A stretch of DNA of 64,000 nt from Mycolicibacterium malmesburyense (GTDB taxonomy: Bacteria; Actinomycetota; Actinomycetes; Mycobacteriales; Mycobacteriaceae), in assembly GCF_001050015.1 (NCBI RefSeq), contig NZ_CVTB01000110.1, forward strand, positions 13,508 through 77,507, given 5' to 3'. The stretch's first letter is position 1, and the number at the start of each line of letters is the position of its first letter. Of the stretch, positions 48,184-56,497 are shown one piece after another. The translations under genes were made by a program, and so were the position numbers. The notes under the pieces were generated by a model. It had not been told where the DNA came from, made no database searches, and saw only the letters and a program-made list of their open reading frames with translations.

Positions 48184-49108
48184 CGAGCGCCTCGCCGAGT
48201 GCGATCAACTGGTTCACCTGCCAGCTCTCGAACGAGTCGGCGTCGGCGGGCAGTGTCTCGGTGATCTCGACCACCGGAACCCCAGACTGCTCGGCGGCCG
48301 CTCGAAGCTGTTGCGGCACAGCGCCTTCGGTCTGGATGTTGTAGATAAGGACGTCCACGACGCGGTCGGCGAGCAGTCGCGTGACAGCGTCGAGATCGGC
48401 CGGGGACGGTTCGGAGTCGTTGGACGAAGCCACCTGGTAGCCGCGTGGGGTGCGGTTAATCAGACCGAGCGCCGCACCCATGTCGTCGAACGAAGTCTCG
48501 GTCGCCGCGTACGTCTTGCCGGACGCTTTGGCCTTCAGGGAATCGATCAGCTCATGGTACGGCCTGAAATTCTGTGCGAGCACTTCGCGACGTTCGTTGA
48601 AGTACGCCGCGGCCTCCGGTTGGAGTTGCCGCAGTCGCGCGGTGACCGCGTCGGCGAGTGCCGTCACCGCCGCCGGGTCGTACCAGGCGTGCGGGTTGGC
48701 GTCACCCGCGTGTTCGGCTTCGTGTTCGACGGAGACCGCCGAGACGACAGGCGCTTCGGGGGCCGTGGTGGCGGCGAGCTTGGCCGCCCACTCGTCGTAG
48801 TGCCCGCCGTTGAGGACAACGAGCTGCGCGCCCTCGAACTCGGCGGCGTCCGAGGGCGCGGGCTCGAAGTCGTGGGGGTCGGCGGCCGAGCCGGCCAGCA
48901 CCGTGGCGACGTCGGCGCAGGCTCCCCCGAGCTCGGAGACGATGTCGCCCCATTGGTCCACGCTGACGACGACGTCGACCGGCTGCACCGGGCACGGGCC
49001 GGCACCGGTCTCCCGGGTCCGTTCGTCACCGCCGGAGCATGCCGCGATGCCGAACGGCGCGACCACCAGCGCGCCGGCGAGGATCACGCGGGCCATCCAG
49101 GGTGACAT
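48170..49108 (-). CDS. znuA: Zinc-binding lipoprotein (ZnuA-type)
   Basis: 312-residue cluster A-I metal-binding lipoprotein. Signal peptide MARVILAGALVVAPFGIAAC with lipobox IAAC (Cys24 from ATG 49108). Metal-ligand candidates: HDFEP, NGGHYDEWA, EHEAEHAGDANPHAWYDP and TETSFDD-type loops; the His/Glu-rich loop is short. ATG 49108 (MSPWMARV) is chosen because the Zur-like box (49114-49134) ends only 5 bp upstream; an in-frame start at 49135 would put the box inside the gene. Confidence 0.9.
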   Translation of the reverse strand: MSPWMARVILAGALVVAPFGIAACSGGDERTRETGAGPCPVQPVDVVVSVDQWGDIVSELGGACADVATVLAGSAADPHDFEPAPSDAAEFEGAQLVVLNGGHYDEWAAKLAATTAPEAPVVSAVSVEHEAEHAGDANPHAWYDPAAVTALADAVTARLRQLQPEAAAYFNERREVLAQNFRPYHELIDSLKAKASGKTYAATETSFDDMGAALGLINRTPRGYQVASSNDSEPSPADLDAVTRLLADRVVDVLIYNIQTEGAVPQQLRAAAEQSGVPVVEITETLPADADSFESWQVNQLIALGEALGVAT

Positions 49109-49113
49109 CACAG

Positions 49114-49134
49114 CGATAACGATAACCGTTTCCA
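49114..49134 (-). promoter_or_regulatory. Zur-like operator of the zinc transporter operon
   Basis: Minus strand TGGAAACGGTTATCGTTATCG contains the inverted core AACG-GTTAT-CGTT. It abuts the znuA start, as for Zur boxes in actinobacterial znu operons. The assignment is by resemblance and context. Confidence 0.6.
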
Positions 49135-49190
49135 ATAGAGTCTGCCTGCGGGGAGCGCGCCGCCAGCGTGGTAGACGGGCTAAGGACGCC

Positions 49191-49196
49191 TAAGCT
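49191..49196 (+). promoter_or_regulatory. Leaderless -10 of bluB (TAAGCT)
   Basis: TAAGCT, 6 nt, GTG 49203. Confidence 0.6.
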
Positions 49197-49202
49197 GGCC
49201 GC

Positions 49203-49874
49203 GTGAACCAGCACGCGTTCGACGTCGAGGAACGCCGCGCGGTCTACCGGGTGATCGCAGAACGCCGAGACATGCGCCGGTTCCTGCCCGGCACGACGAT
49301 CCAAGAGGACGTGCTGGCTCGCCTGTTGCAGGCCGCCCACGCCGCGCCGAGCGTCGGCCTGATGCAGCCGTGGCGGTTCATCCGGATCACCGACGGCCGG
49401 TTACGGCGACGCATTCACGGGCTCGTCGACGACGAACGCGCACGGACCGCCGAGGCGCTGGGGGCGCGCGGCGAGGAGTTCCTGGCCCTCAAGGTCGAGG
49501 GAATTCTGGAATGCGCCGAGCTGCTCGTCGTCGCGCTGGGCGACGGTAGGCAGCATCATGTGTTCGGCCGTCGCACGCTGCCGCACATGGACTTGGCGTC
49601 GGTTTCGTGTGCGATTCAGAATCTGTGGCTCGCCGCCCGCGCCGAGGGTTTGGGTATGGGTTGGGTGTCGATCTTCGAATCCGAAAGGCTCGCGGAAGTG
49701 CTTCACATGCCGGACGGCGCCGAGCCCGTCGCGATCCTGTGCCTCGGTCCGGTGCCCGACTTCCCGGATCGTCCGCAGCTGGAGATCGACGAATGGGCCA
49801 CCGCGCGCCCGCTGAGCGACTTCCTCGCCGAGAACCGTTGGCCTGCTCCCACTTCCGCGGGGTCACCGACATGA
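49203..49874 (+). CDS. bluB: BluB, 5,6-dimethylbenzimidazole synthase
   Basis: 223-residue flavin-destructase of the nitroreductase fold that converts FMNH2 to dimethylbenzimidazole, the lower ligand of B12. Markers: YRVIAERRDMRRFLPG, AAHAAPSVGLMQPWRFIRI (BluB-specific start), LPHMDLASVSCAIQNLWLAARAEGLGMGWVS and EPVAILCLGPVPDFPD. GTG 49203 has a leaderless -10. It overlaps pxpA by ATGA and lies near a B12-riboswitch transporter, consistent with cobalamin metabolism in this block. Confidence 0.9.
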   Translation: MNQHAFDVEERRAVYRVIAERRDMRRFLPGTTIQEDVLARLLQAAHAAPSVGLMQPWRFIRITDGRLRRRIHGLVDDERARTAEALGARGEEFLALKVEGILECAELLVVALGDGRQHHVFGRRTLPHMDLASVSCAIQNLWLAARAEGLGMGWVSIFESERLAEVLHMPDGAEPVAILCLGPVPDFPDRPQLEIDEWATARPLSDFLAENRWPAPTSAGSPT

Positions 49875-50629
49875 GGACCATCGATATCAACGCCGACCTC
49901 GGCGAGGGCTTCGGAGTGTGGCGCCTGGGCGACGACGAGGCCATGCTCGACATCGTCACCAGCGCCAACGTCGCCTGCGGCTTCCACGCCGGTGACCCAG
50001 CATTGCTTCTGCGGACGTGCGAAGCGGCGGCCGAGCGTGACGTGCGGATCGGCGCGCAGGTCAGCTATCGCGACCTGGCCGGGTTCGGCCGGCGGTTCGT
50101 CGACGCCGCACCCGAGGATCTGAAAGCCGACGTGATCTATCAGATAGGCGCGCTGCGAGCGATCGCGCACGCTGCCGGGACGGACGTCAGGTACGTCAAA
50201 CCCCATGGGGCACTGTACTTCGCGATCGTGACCAACACCGATCAAGCGCTGGCCGTCGCCGAGGCCGTGCACGCCGTCGATCCGGGCCTACCCGTGCTCG
50301 GTCTCACGGGATCGGCGTTCTTCCGCGAGGCCGAACAGCTCGGACTGCGCATCGTGCCCGAGGCGTTCGCGGATCGGGCGTACCGACCGGACGGCAGGCT
50401 GGTGGACCGCCGCCACCGCGGTGCCGTCCTCCACGACACGGACGTCATCGCCGACCGGATAGCGTCGATGGTGTTGTCGGGCCGGGTCGACGCGGTAGAC
50501 GGCTCGACGATCCCGATCACCGTCGATTCGATTTGTGTGCACGGTGATTCGCCCGGCGCCGTCCAGATCGCCACGGTGGTGCACGACCGGTTGAAGGCCG
50601 AGGGCGTCGACATCGCGCCCTTCACCTGA
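49871..50629 (+). CDS. pxpA: 5-oxoprolinase subunit A (LamB/YcsF family)
   Basis: 252-residue LamB/YcsF protein: MRTIDINADLGEGFGVWRLG, ANVACGFHAGDPALL, VRYVKPHGALY and VDSICVHGDSPGAVQIA are the family blocks. PxpA acts with PxpB and PxpC in ATP-dependent 5-oxoproline cleavage. Partner subunits are not seen nearby, so either they lie elsewhere or the protein has a different role here. Translational coupling to bluB (ATGA) is unexpected for an oxoprolinase. The 3' end overlaps the convergent Fe-S protein gene by 8 bp. Confidence 0.9.
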   Translation: MRTIDINADLGEGFGVWRLGDDEAMLDIVTSANVACGFHAGDPALLLRTCEAAAERDVRIGAQVSYRDLAGFGRRFVDAAPEDLKADVIYQIGALRAIAHAAGTDVRYVKPHGALYFAIVTNTDQALAVAEAVHAVDPGLPVLGLTGSAFFREAEQLGLRIVPEAFADRAYRPDGRLVDRRHRGAVLHDTDVIADRIASMVLSGRVDAVDGSTIPITVDSICVHGDSPGAVQIATVVHDRLKAEGVDIAPFT

Positions 50630-51275
50630 GCAGCGCGCAGTCCGCGCACTTCGCCCCGTCGGCGACGCGGTAGTACAGACAGCAGCTGCGCCGCCGAAAG
50701 GCCAGGTTGTGTTTGACCGTCCCGGTCCCCGCGAGCTTGCCGGTCTGCAGTAACTCCCGCGCGAGGCGCGTCGCTTCGCCGCGGAGCCCGGGCCTGACCG
50801 AGTACAGCGCTCGAGTCGCGGCGACCAACGCCGATGCGATATTGCCGTACAGCAGCCCGGTCGCGACCTTGACCCGAAGGCCCGCGGCCAGCGGCTCCAG
50901 ATGATCCTGCACCACGATGCGGTAGAGCGACGGCGCTCGGTTTCCCGACAACCGGAAGCCCTCCGGTTCGGGCAGTCTCAACTCGGCGCTGTCGTCGGCC
51001 CGCTGCAACCCCGCGAGGTCGGGCGCCACCCCGTGCGCGACGGCGCAGGCCAGAACCGGCGACCACAGCCGCGACGCGTGGCTCAACTGGACCGTGGAGG
51101 CGGCGACGCGTCGGTCGGTCGTGCCGTAGCGCACCGCGGTCTTCTCAATCAGGTCCTCGTAGCCGTCGGCGTAACACGCCTCGACCGGCCGCCAGCCCTG
51201 CTCGGCGGCCCCGTGCGAGATGGCGAAGAACCCGCCGTAGCGGGCGATGTCGTCGAGTTCGCCGTCGATCCTCAT
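50622..51275 (-). CDS. FhuF-like [2Fe-2S] reductase at the end of the B12-transporter operon
   Basis: 217-residue protein whose C-terminus carries the FhuF-type cluster CC-x10-C-x2-C (SCCLYYRVADGAKCADCALL), as in ferric-siderophore reductases. The N-terminal ~190 residues are helical and soluble. Its ATG overlaps the ATPase stop (ATGA), making it the fourth gene of a transporter operon preceded by a cobalamin riboswitch. The substrate might therefore be the metal of a corrinoid rather than a ferric siderophore, but this is inference; classical iron-siderophore reduction remains the alternative. Confidence 0.82.
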   Translation of the reverse strand: MRIDGELDDIARYGGFFAISHGAAEQGWRPVEACYADGYEDLIEKTAVRYGTTDRRVAASTVQLSHASRLWSPVLACAVAHGVAPDLAGLQRADDSAELRLPEPEGFRLSGNRAPSLYRIVVQDHLEPLAAGLRVKVATGLLYGNIASALVAATRALYSVRPGLRGEATRLARELLQTGKLAGTGTVKHNLAFRRRSCCLYYRVADGAKCADCALLR

Positions 51276-52051
51276 CGGAGGCGGACCTTCGGTGCCACGT
51301 CGACGCGCAACCGATCGGTGCCCGCATCGAAATCGACCCGCGCATCGACGCCGTACACCGCGGCGAGCATGTCAGCGGTCAGCACGTCTGCGGGCGTCCC
51401 GGTCGCCACCACGCGGCCGGAGTCGAGAACACATATCCGGTCGCAGTATGCCGCAGCGAGATTGAGATCATGTAAGGCCGCGACGACCGTGGCGCCGGTC
51501 GCGCGTAACAGGTGCAGCGCGTCGTGCTGATGACGCAGGTCCAGGTGGTTGGTCGGCTCATCCAACACGATCGTCTCGGTCCGCTGCGCCAGCGCACGGG
51601 CGATCATCACCCGCTGCTTCTGGCCGCCCGACAGCCGGTCGAGCGACTCATGGGCGAGGCCGGACACGTCCACGGCTTCGAGCGCTTCCGCGACGATGCG
51701 GCGGTCGTCGGCGTTGTCGCCGTCGAACGCGCGCTTGTACGGCGTCCTGCCCATCGCGACTACATCGTGAACCGTGAGCGCGAAATCCCCCGAGGTGTCC
51801 TGCAAAACCGCCGCGACCCGCCGCGCCGCGCGCTTGGCCGGCATCCGCCAGATGTCCTGGCCGCCCACCAGCACACGCCCCGCCGACGGCCTCTGAGCTC
51901 GGTAAAGCGTGCGCAGCAGCGTGGTCTTTCCCGCGCCGTTGGGCCCGATGACGCCCACCATCTCGCCGCGTCCGACGAGCAGGGAAGCGTTGCGGATCAG
52001 CGCTTTTCGCCCGTGTGCTACCGACACATCGGCGATGTGGATCGCGTTCAC
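51272..52051 (-). CDS. ABC transporter ATPase, BtuD-like
   Basis: 259-residue ATPase of the iron-siderophore/B12 family: Walker A VIGPNGAGKTTLLRTL, LSGGQKQRVMIARAL signature, Walker B TIVLDEPTNHLDL, and AALHDLNLA with the switch His. GTG 52051 overlaps the permease stop (GTGA). The riboswitch at the head of the operon favours a corrinoid or cobalt-complex substrate. Confidence 0.9.
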   Translation of the reverse strand: MNAIHIADVSVAHGRKALIRNASLLVGRGEMVGVIGPNGAGKTTLLRTLYRAQRPSAGRVLVGGQDIWRMPAKRAARRVAAVLQDTSGDFALTVHDVVAMGRTPYKRAFDGDNADDRRIVAEALEAVDVSGLAHESLDRLSGGQKQRVMIARALAQRTETIVLDEPTNHLDLRHQHDALHLLRATGATVVAALHDLNLAAAYCDRICVLDSGRVVATGTPADVLTADMLAAVYGVDARVDFDAGTDRLRVDVAPKVRLR

Positions 52052-53118
52052 GCTGCGACCTTGGTCCGCATGAGCCACAGGAAGTACGGCCCGCCGACGA
52101 GTGCGGTGAGGACGCCCACGGGCAGTTCTTCCGGCGCGGCGACGGTACGCGCGGCGATGTCGCACACGACGAGGAACGACGCGCCGAGCAGCGCGGCAGC
52201 CGGCAGGGCGCGACGGTGGTCCGCGCCGACGAGCATCCGCACGATGTGCGGCATGATCAACCCGACGAAACCGATCGCACCGCTGACCGCGACCATGGCG
52301 CCCACCATCAACGCGACGACGACGAACATGGCCGCCCGAAACCGGTGGACATCCAAACCCAGAGCGGCCGCGGCCTCTTCACCGCTGTACAACAAATTCA
52401 GCGGCCGGGTCACGGCGAACAGTGCGGCGATGCCGGTCGCCACGACGGCGGCGGGGATCGACACCATCGACCAACTCGCCCCGCCGAGTCCGCCGAGCAT
52501 CCAGCGCACCGCCGACTGCGCCTTGTGCGGGTCGTCGGAGGTCACGATCAGAAGGCTCGCGACGGCCGACAACACCTCGGCGACCGCGACGCCCGCGAGG
52601 ATCAGGCGCACCGTCGTCATTCGGCCACCCGTCCGGGCGAGGAGATAGACGGCAGTCAGCGCGACCAGCGCTCCGACGAACGCCGCCAGTGGCAGCACGA
52701 ACATTGCCACCCCCGCCCCGGCGACCAGCACCGCGACGGCACCCACCGATGCACCCGACGAAACACCCAGCAGCATCGGGTCGGCGAGCGGATTGCGCAC
52801 CACGGCCTGCAACACCAGCCCGCAACTCGCCAACCCGGCCCCGACCACCGCCGCCAGCGCGACCCTGGGCAGCCGCGCGTCGAGGACGATCGAGGCACGC
52901 ACCTGGGGCCAGGTCGGCTCGACGACCATCGGAAAGAGTTGATGCAGCAGGATTTTCCACACCTGCCCGGGCGGAAGGGTCACCGAGCCGATCGTGACCC
53001 CGGCGGTCATGCACACAAGCAGCAACCCCCCGAGCATGACCAGCACGGCGCCGTAGGGAGTGCGTTGCCGCCGAATCGGCACGGACCGCCGCGCCTCGGG
53101 CAGGGTGCGGGTCATCAT
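52048..53118 (-). CDS. FecCD-family permease, BtuC-like
   Basis: 356-residue permease with ~10 predicted spans and FecCD features: LDARLPRVALAAVVGAGLAS, VLQAVVRNPLADPMLLGVSS, AVAVSGAIGFVGLIMPHIVR and the C-terminal LPVGVLTALVGGPYFLWLM. The family transports siderophores, heme or B12. Double ATG start at 53118/53115; overlaps the binding protein stop (ATGA). Confidence 0.9.
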   Translation of the reverse strand: MMTRTLPEARRSVPIRRQRTPYGAVLVMLGGLLLVCMTAGVTIGSVTLPPGQVWKILLHQLFPMVVEPTWPQVRASIVLDARLPRVALAAVVGAGLASCGLVLQAVVRNPLADPMLLGVSSGASVGAVAVLVAGAGVAMFVLPLAAFVGALVALTAVYLLARTGGRMTTVRLILAGVAVAEVLSAVASLLIVTSDDPHKAQSAVRWMLGGLGGASWSMVSIPAAVVATGIAALFAVTRPLNLLYSGEEAAAALGLDVHRFRAAMFVVVALMVGAMVAVSGAIGFVGLIMPHIVRMLVGADHRRALPAAALLGASFLVVCDIAARTVAAPEELPVGVLTALVGGPYFLWLMRTKVAA

Positions 53119-54095
53119 CCCGCCCCCTCCGGATGTAATTGCCCGGTAAGCGCTTTCACCGCGCGCCCGACGCGGATCCCCGCGGTGATCGCGGACAGCG
53201 GCAACACCGCGAAGCGCTTCTCTCGGATCGCGGGCACCCGCTGCAGCAGCGGATTGTCCAGCAGGAATCGCTTCTTCTGTTCGACCGACTGGTCACCGTA
53301 GTCGTAGATCAGGATGACCTCGGGAGCGCGCTCGACGAACTGTTCGAACGAGACGTCCGCCCACACCTTCGGTACGTCGGCGAACAGGTTCCGTCCGCCC
53401 GCCGATTCGATGATTTGGTTGCCGATGCCCTGCCCGCCGGAGGTGAACACCGTGGCCTCGCCGCTGTCGTAGACGGCGACGTCGACGGGCTCTGCGTCGC
53501 GGACGCGGTGACGACTGTCCTGCAGGGTCTTCTGCTGGCGTTCGATCAACCATTCGGCTCGGGCGCTCACTCCGAATATTCGCCCCACAGTGCGTATCTC
53601 GTCGTCGACCGCGGGCAACGTCATCGGCGCTTCGGAGCAGTTCTCGGGGTTCAGGTGCGTGTCGATGCCCGCGTCGCTCAACCGTTTCCGCCCGCGCCCT
53701 TCCTGCTCGTCGAAGGCGCTGGCCCAGCCGCCGTAGACGAAGTCGGGTTCGACGGCGAGCAGGTTCTCGTACGACGGGTACTCCTCGGCGATCACCGGTA
53801 TCGAGTCGTAGGCGTCCCGGTACTCGGGCAGGATCGAATCGTCGAGGAATGCGGTGCCGACCATGGATGTCTCGAGTCCCAGCGCGAGCATCGTCTCCAT
53901 CGAGTGCTGATTGAGGGCGACGGCCCGGCGCGGCGGTCGCTCGTAGGTCGTGGTGACGCCGCAATTGGTGACGGTCACGGGGAATCCCGCCACGGCGTCA
54001 TCAGGGGCGCCGGCCGTCGGCGGCGTCGCCGTGCCGCACGCCGTGAGAAGCAGCGCCGAGATCGCCGCTGCCGCAAGATGACGACGCACCGCCAT
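53115..54095 (-). CDS. Lipoprotein substrate-binding protein, BtuF-like
   Basis: 326-residue class III periplasmic binding protein. Signal peptide MAVRRHLAAAAISALLLTAC with lipobox LTAC (Cys20). The Fe/B12 binding-protein fold is visible: PPRRAVALNQHSMETMLALGL, VEPDFVYGGWASAFDEQEGR, SAGGRNLFADVPKVWADVSF, and VILIYDYGDQS. ATG 54095 is chosen over an in-frame start 153 nt upstream, which would read through the post-riboswitch leader. First gene of the operon. Confidence 0.88.
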   Translation of the reverse strand: MAVRRHLAAAAISALLLTACGTATPPTAGAPDDAVAGFPVTVTNCGVTTTYERPPRRAVALNQHSMETMLALGLETSMVGTAFLDDSILPEYRDAYDSIPVIAEEYPSYENLLAVEPDFVYGGWASAFDEQEGRGRKRLSDAGIDTHLNPENCSEAPMTLPAVDDEIRTVGRIFGVSARAEWLIERQQKTLQDSRHRVRDAEPVDVAVYDSGEATVFTSGGQGIGNQIIESAGGRNLFADVPKVWADVSFEQFVERAPEVILIYDYGDQSVEQKKRFLLDNPLLQRVPAIREKRFAVLPLSAITAGIRVGRAVKALTGQLHPEGAG

Positions 54096-54202
54096 GTTCC
54101 CGCGCCTTCCGTCGTGTGCGGACACCACGGGAAGCGCTCTCGGCACGCCGAGACCAGCCTCACCGGGGAAATCCGCCCCAGCCGTTGAGGAGGCGACCGC
54201 GT

Positions 54203-54303
54203 GAGTATCTGGCTCTCGGCTCGATCTCGTAGAGACTTCGCCGGTCACAGTGGCGGGACCGCGCCGGATTCACACCGGCTTCCTCGGGTCACGGTTGCCT
54301 GTC
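54203..54303 (-). ncRNA. Cobalamin riboswitch
   Basis: On the minus strand the leader contains GAAGCCGGTGTGAATCCGGC, then GCGGTCCCGCCACTGTGA, and then the B12 box GAGCCAGATACTC, the three conserved blocks of actinobacterial cobalamin riboswitches in correct order and spacing. A second hairpin (CTCGGC-GT-GCCGAG, complement of 54139-54152) between it and the ATG could be the expression platform. Expected to repress the downstream transporter when cobalamin is abundant. Confidence 0.92.
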
Positions 54304-54334
54304 GCGCATGATCCTGCCACACGTCACTCCGTCC

Positions 54335-54340
54335 TAGAGT
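54335..54340 (+). promoter_or_regulatory. Leaderless -10 of the metallo-beta-lactamase-fold gene (TAGAGT)
   Basis: TAGAGT, 7 nt, ATG 54348. Confidence 0.6.
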
Positions 54341-54347
54341 TGGCGCT

Positions 54348-55268
54348 ATGCGCCTGAAGCTCGGCCGGCCCGACCTGACCGAATACGAGCGCTACTTCGA
54401 CAACCCGCCGGCGACCACGACGACGCCGCTGACGGTCACATGGGCCGGCGTCACGACGCTGCACATCGACGACGGCGATTCGTCGATCCTGACCGACGGG
54501 TTTTTCTCCAGGCCCAGCCTGCGCGAGGTCGGCCTGCGGCGGCTCTCACCGTCGGAACCGCGCATCGACGGCTGCCTCACCCGCCTGGGCATCAACCGGC
54601 TGGAGGCCGTCCTGCCCGTGCACACCCATTACGACCACGCGATGGACAGCGCGGTGGTCGCCGAGCGGACCGGGGCTCGCCTCGTCGGCGGGCACTCGGC
54701 CGCACAGGTCGGCCGTGGTCACCGGCTGGCGGAGGACCGCCTCGTCATCGCCGACCCCGGGGTGCCCGTCACGCTCGGTGGTTACGACGTCACGCTGTTC
54801 GAGGGGAATCACTGCCCGCCCGACCGGTTTCCGGGCGAGATCACCGGCCCGGTCGTGCCGCCGGTGAAGGTGTCGGCGTACCGGTGCGGTGAGGCGTGGT
54901 CCACGCTGGTTCACCACCGGCACTCGGGCCGCCGCCTGCTGGTTATCGGCAGCGCCGGCTTCGTCCCCGGCGCACTGGCCGGACAGCGCGCCGACATCGT
55001 GTACCTCGGGGTCGGTCAGCTCGGATTGCAGCCCGAGCGCTACCTGGTGGACTACTGGAGGGAAACAGTGCAGACCGTGGGCGCGCGCCGCGTGGTGCTC
55101 ATCCACTGGGACGATTTCTTCCGTCCGCTCCACGAACCGCTGCGCGCGCTGCCTTATGCGGCCGACGATCTCGACGTGTCGATGCGGGTGCTGTCCCGGC
55201 TGGCCCACGACGACGGCGTCGCGCTGCACCTGCCCACGCTGTGGCGGCCTGCCGATCCGTGGAGCTGA
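54348..55268 (+). CDS. Metallo-beta-lactamase-fold hydrolase (Rv3577-like)
   Basis: 306-residue MBL-fold protein. Metal motif VLPVHTHYDHAMD (H-x-H-x-D-H, about 90-101) is present, with a later ligand candidate in LFEGNHCPPD and HWDDFF near residue 250. The N-terminus (WAGVTTLHIDDGDSSILTDGF) is the typical beta-sandwich start. Substrate unknown. It is followed by arsB2 with a 10-bp overlap, an arrangement shared with M. tuberculosis Rv3577-Rv3578. Predicted leaderless. Confidence 0.85.
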   Translation: MRLKLGRPDLTEYERYFDNPPATTTTPLTVTWAGVTTLHIDDGDSSILTDGFFSRPSLREVGLRRLSPSEPRIDGCLTRLGINRLEAVLPVHTHYDHAMDSAVVAERTGARLVGGHSAAQVGRGHRLAEDRLVIADPGVPVTLGGYDVTLFEGNHCPPDRFPGEITGPVVPPVKVSAYRCGEAWSTLVHHRHSGRRLLVIGSAGFVPGALAGQRADIVYLGVGQLGLQPERYLVDYWRETVQTVGARRVVLIHWDDFFRPLHEPLRALPYAADDLDVSMRVLSRLAHDDGVALHLPTLWRPADPWS

Positions 55269-56497
55269 CTCTCGCCGCGGCAGCGCTCGCGGTCGTGCTG
55301 ATCTTCGCGGTGGCCCGCCCGCACAAGTGGCCGGAAGCCGTCGTGGCCGTCCCGGTGGCCGCGCTGCTGATCGCCACCGACGTCGTCTCGCCCTCGCAGG
55401 CCGCCGAAGAGGTGGGCCGCCTGTTGCCGGTGGTGGGCTTCCTGGCGGTCATCCTGGTGCTGGCGCGGCTGTGCGCGGACGAGGGGGTGTTCCGCGCGGC
55501 GGGCGCGGCGATGGCGCGCGCCGCCGACGGCAGCCAGAGCCGGTTGCTCGCAGGGGTGTTCGCGATCGCGGCGGCCACGACGGCGATTCTCAGCCTGGAC
55601 GCCACCGTGCTGTTGCTGACGCCCGTCGTGCTCGCGACCGCGCGCATCCTGTCGGTGCCCTCGCGCCCCCATGCCTACGCGACCGCGCACCTGGCCAACA
55701 GCGCGTCGCTGCTGTTACCGGTGTCGAACCTCACCAACCTCTTGGCGTTCACCGCCGCGGGCGTATCGTTCCTCGGGTTCGCGGGTCTGATGGTGATGCC
55801 CTGGCTGGCCGCCATCACCGTCGAATTCATCCTGTTGCGTTGGCTTTTCAGACGCGACCTGTCGATACCGCCCGATCCGGCGGCACAGGAGACCGTGCAC
55901 GTTCCGGCCTTCCCCCTCGTCGTTCTGGGCTTGACACTGGCCGGGTTCGTCGTCGCATCGATGCTCGGGATGTCGCCGGCGTGGGCGGCGCTCGGCGGAG
56001 TGCTGGTGCTCGGCGCGCGGAGCCTGGCGCGCGGCCACACCACCGTGACCCGCCTCGTGGCCGCCGCCGACGTGCCGTTCCTGGTGTTCGTGTTGTGCCT
56101 CGGCGTCGTGGTCGACGCGGTCATGGTCAACGGTCTCGACACCGTCATGCGCGGGGTGCTGCCGAGCGGTCAGGGAGTCCTCGCACTGCTCGGGATCGCC
56201 GCCGTCGCAGCGGTGCTGTCGAACGTGGTGAACAACCTGCCCGCGGTGCTGGTGTTGCTGCCACTGGTGTCGGCCACCGGGCCGGGCGCGGTGTTGGCGG
56301 TGCTGATCGGGGTGAATATCGGACCGAACCTGACCTACGTCGGCTCGCTGGCCAACCTGCTGTGGCGCAGCGTCGTACGGCGCGAAATGACGACCAGTGC
56401 GACGGAATTCAGCAGCGTCGGGTTGTGCACGGTACCGGTCACGCTGGTGGCCGCGGTCCTCGCGCTGTGGTTGGGGCTGCAGGTGTCCGGTCTCTAG
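55259..56497 (+). CDS. arsB2: ArsB/NhaD-family ion transporter
   Basis: 412-residue integral membrane protein with about 11-12 spans, of the ArsB/NhaD ion-transporter superfamily. Duplicated family features include [40 protein letters not shown] and the second copy [38 protein letters not shown]. Annotated as arsenite permease in M. tuberculosis (ArsB2), but arsenite transport is unproven. GTG 55259 lies within the preceding hydrolase gene and gives the recalled length (~413). The stop shares CTAG with rlmB. Confidence 0.88.
   Translation: MELTLAAAALAVVLIFAVARPHKWPEAVVAVPVAALLIATDVVSPSQAAEEVGRLLPVVGFLAVILVLARLCADEGVFRAAGAAMARAADGSQSRLLAGVFAIAAATTAILSLDATVLLLTPVVLATARILSVPSRPHAYATAHLANSASLLLPVSNLTNLLAFTAAGVSFLGFAGLMVMPWLAAITVEFILLRWLFRRDLSIPPDPAAQETVHVPAFPLVVLGLTLAGFVVASMLGMSPAWAALGGVLVLGARSLARGHTTVTRLVAAADVPFLVFVLCLGVVVDAVMVNGLDTVMRGVLPSGQGVLALLGIAAVAAVLSNVVNNLPAVLVLLPLVSATGPGAVLAVLIGVNIGPNLTYVGSLANLLWRSVVRREMTTSATEFSSVGLCTVPVTLVAAVLALWLGLQVSGL

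Noticed and set aside
52048..54095. Iron-siderophore uptake as the main role of this operon
   Set aside because: No IdeR-type iron box was seen, whereas a complete cobalamin riboswitch precedes it.
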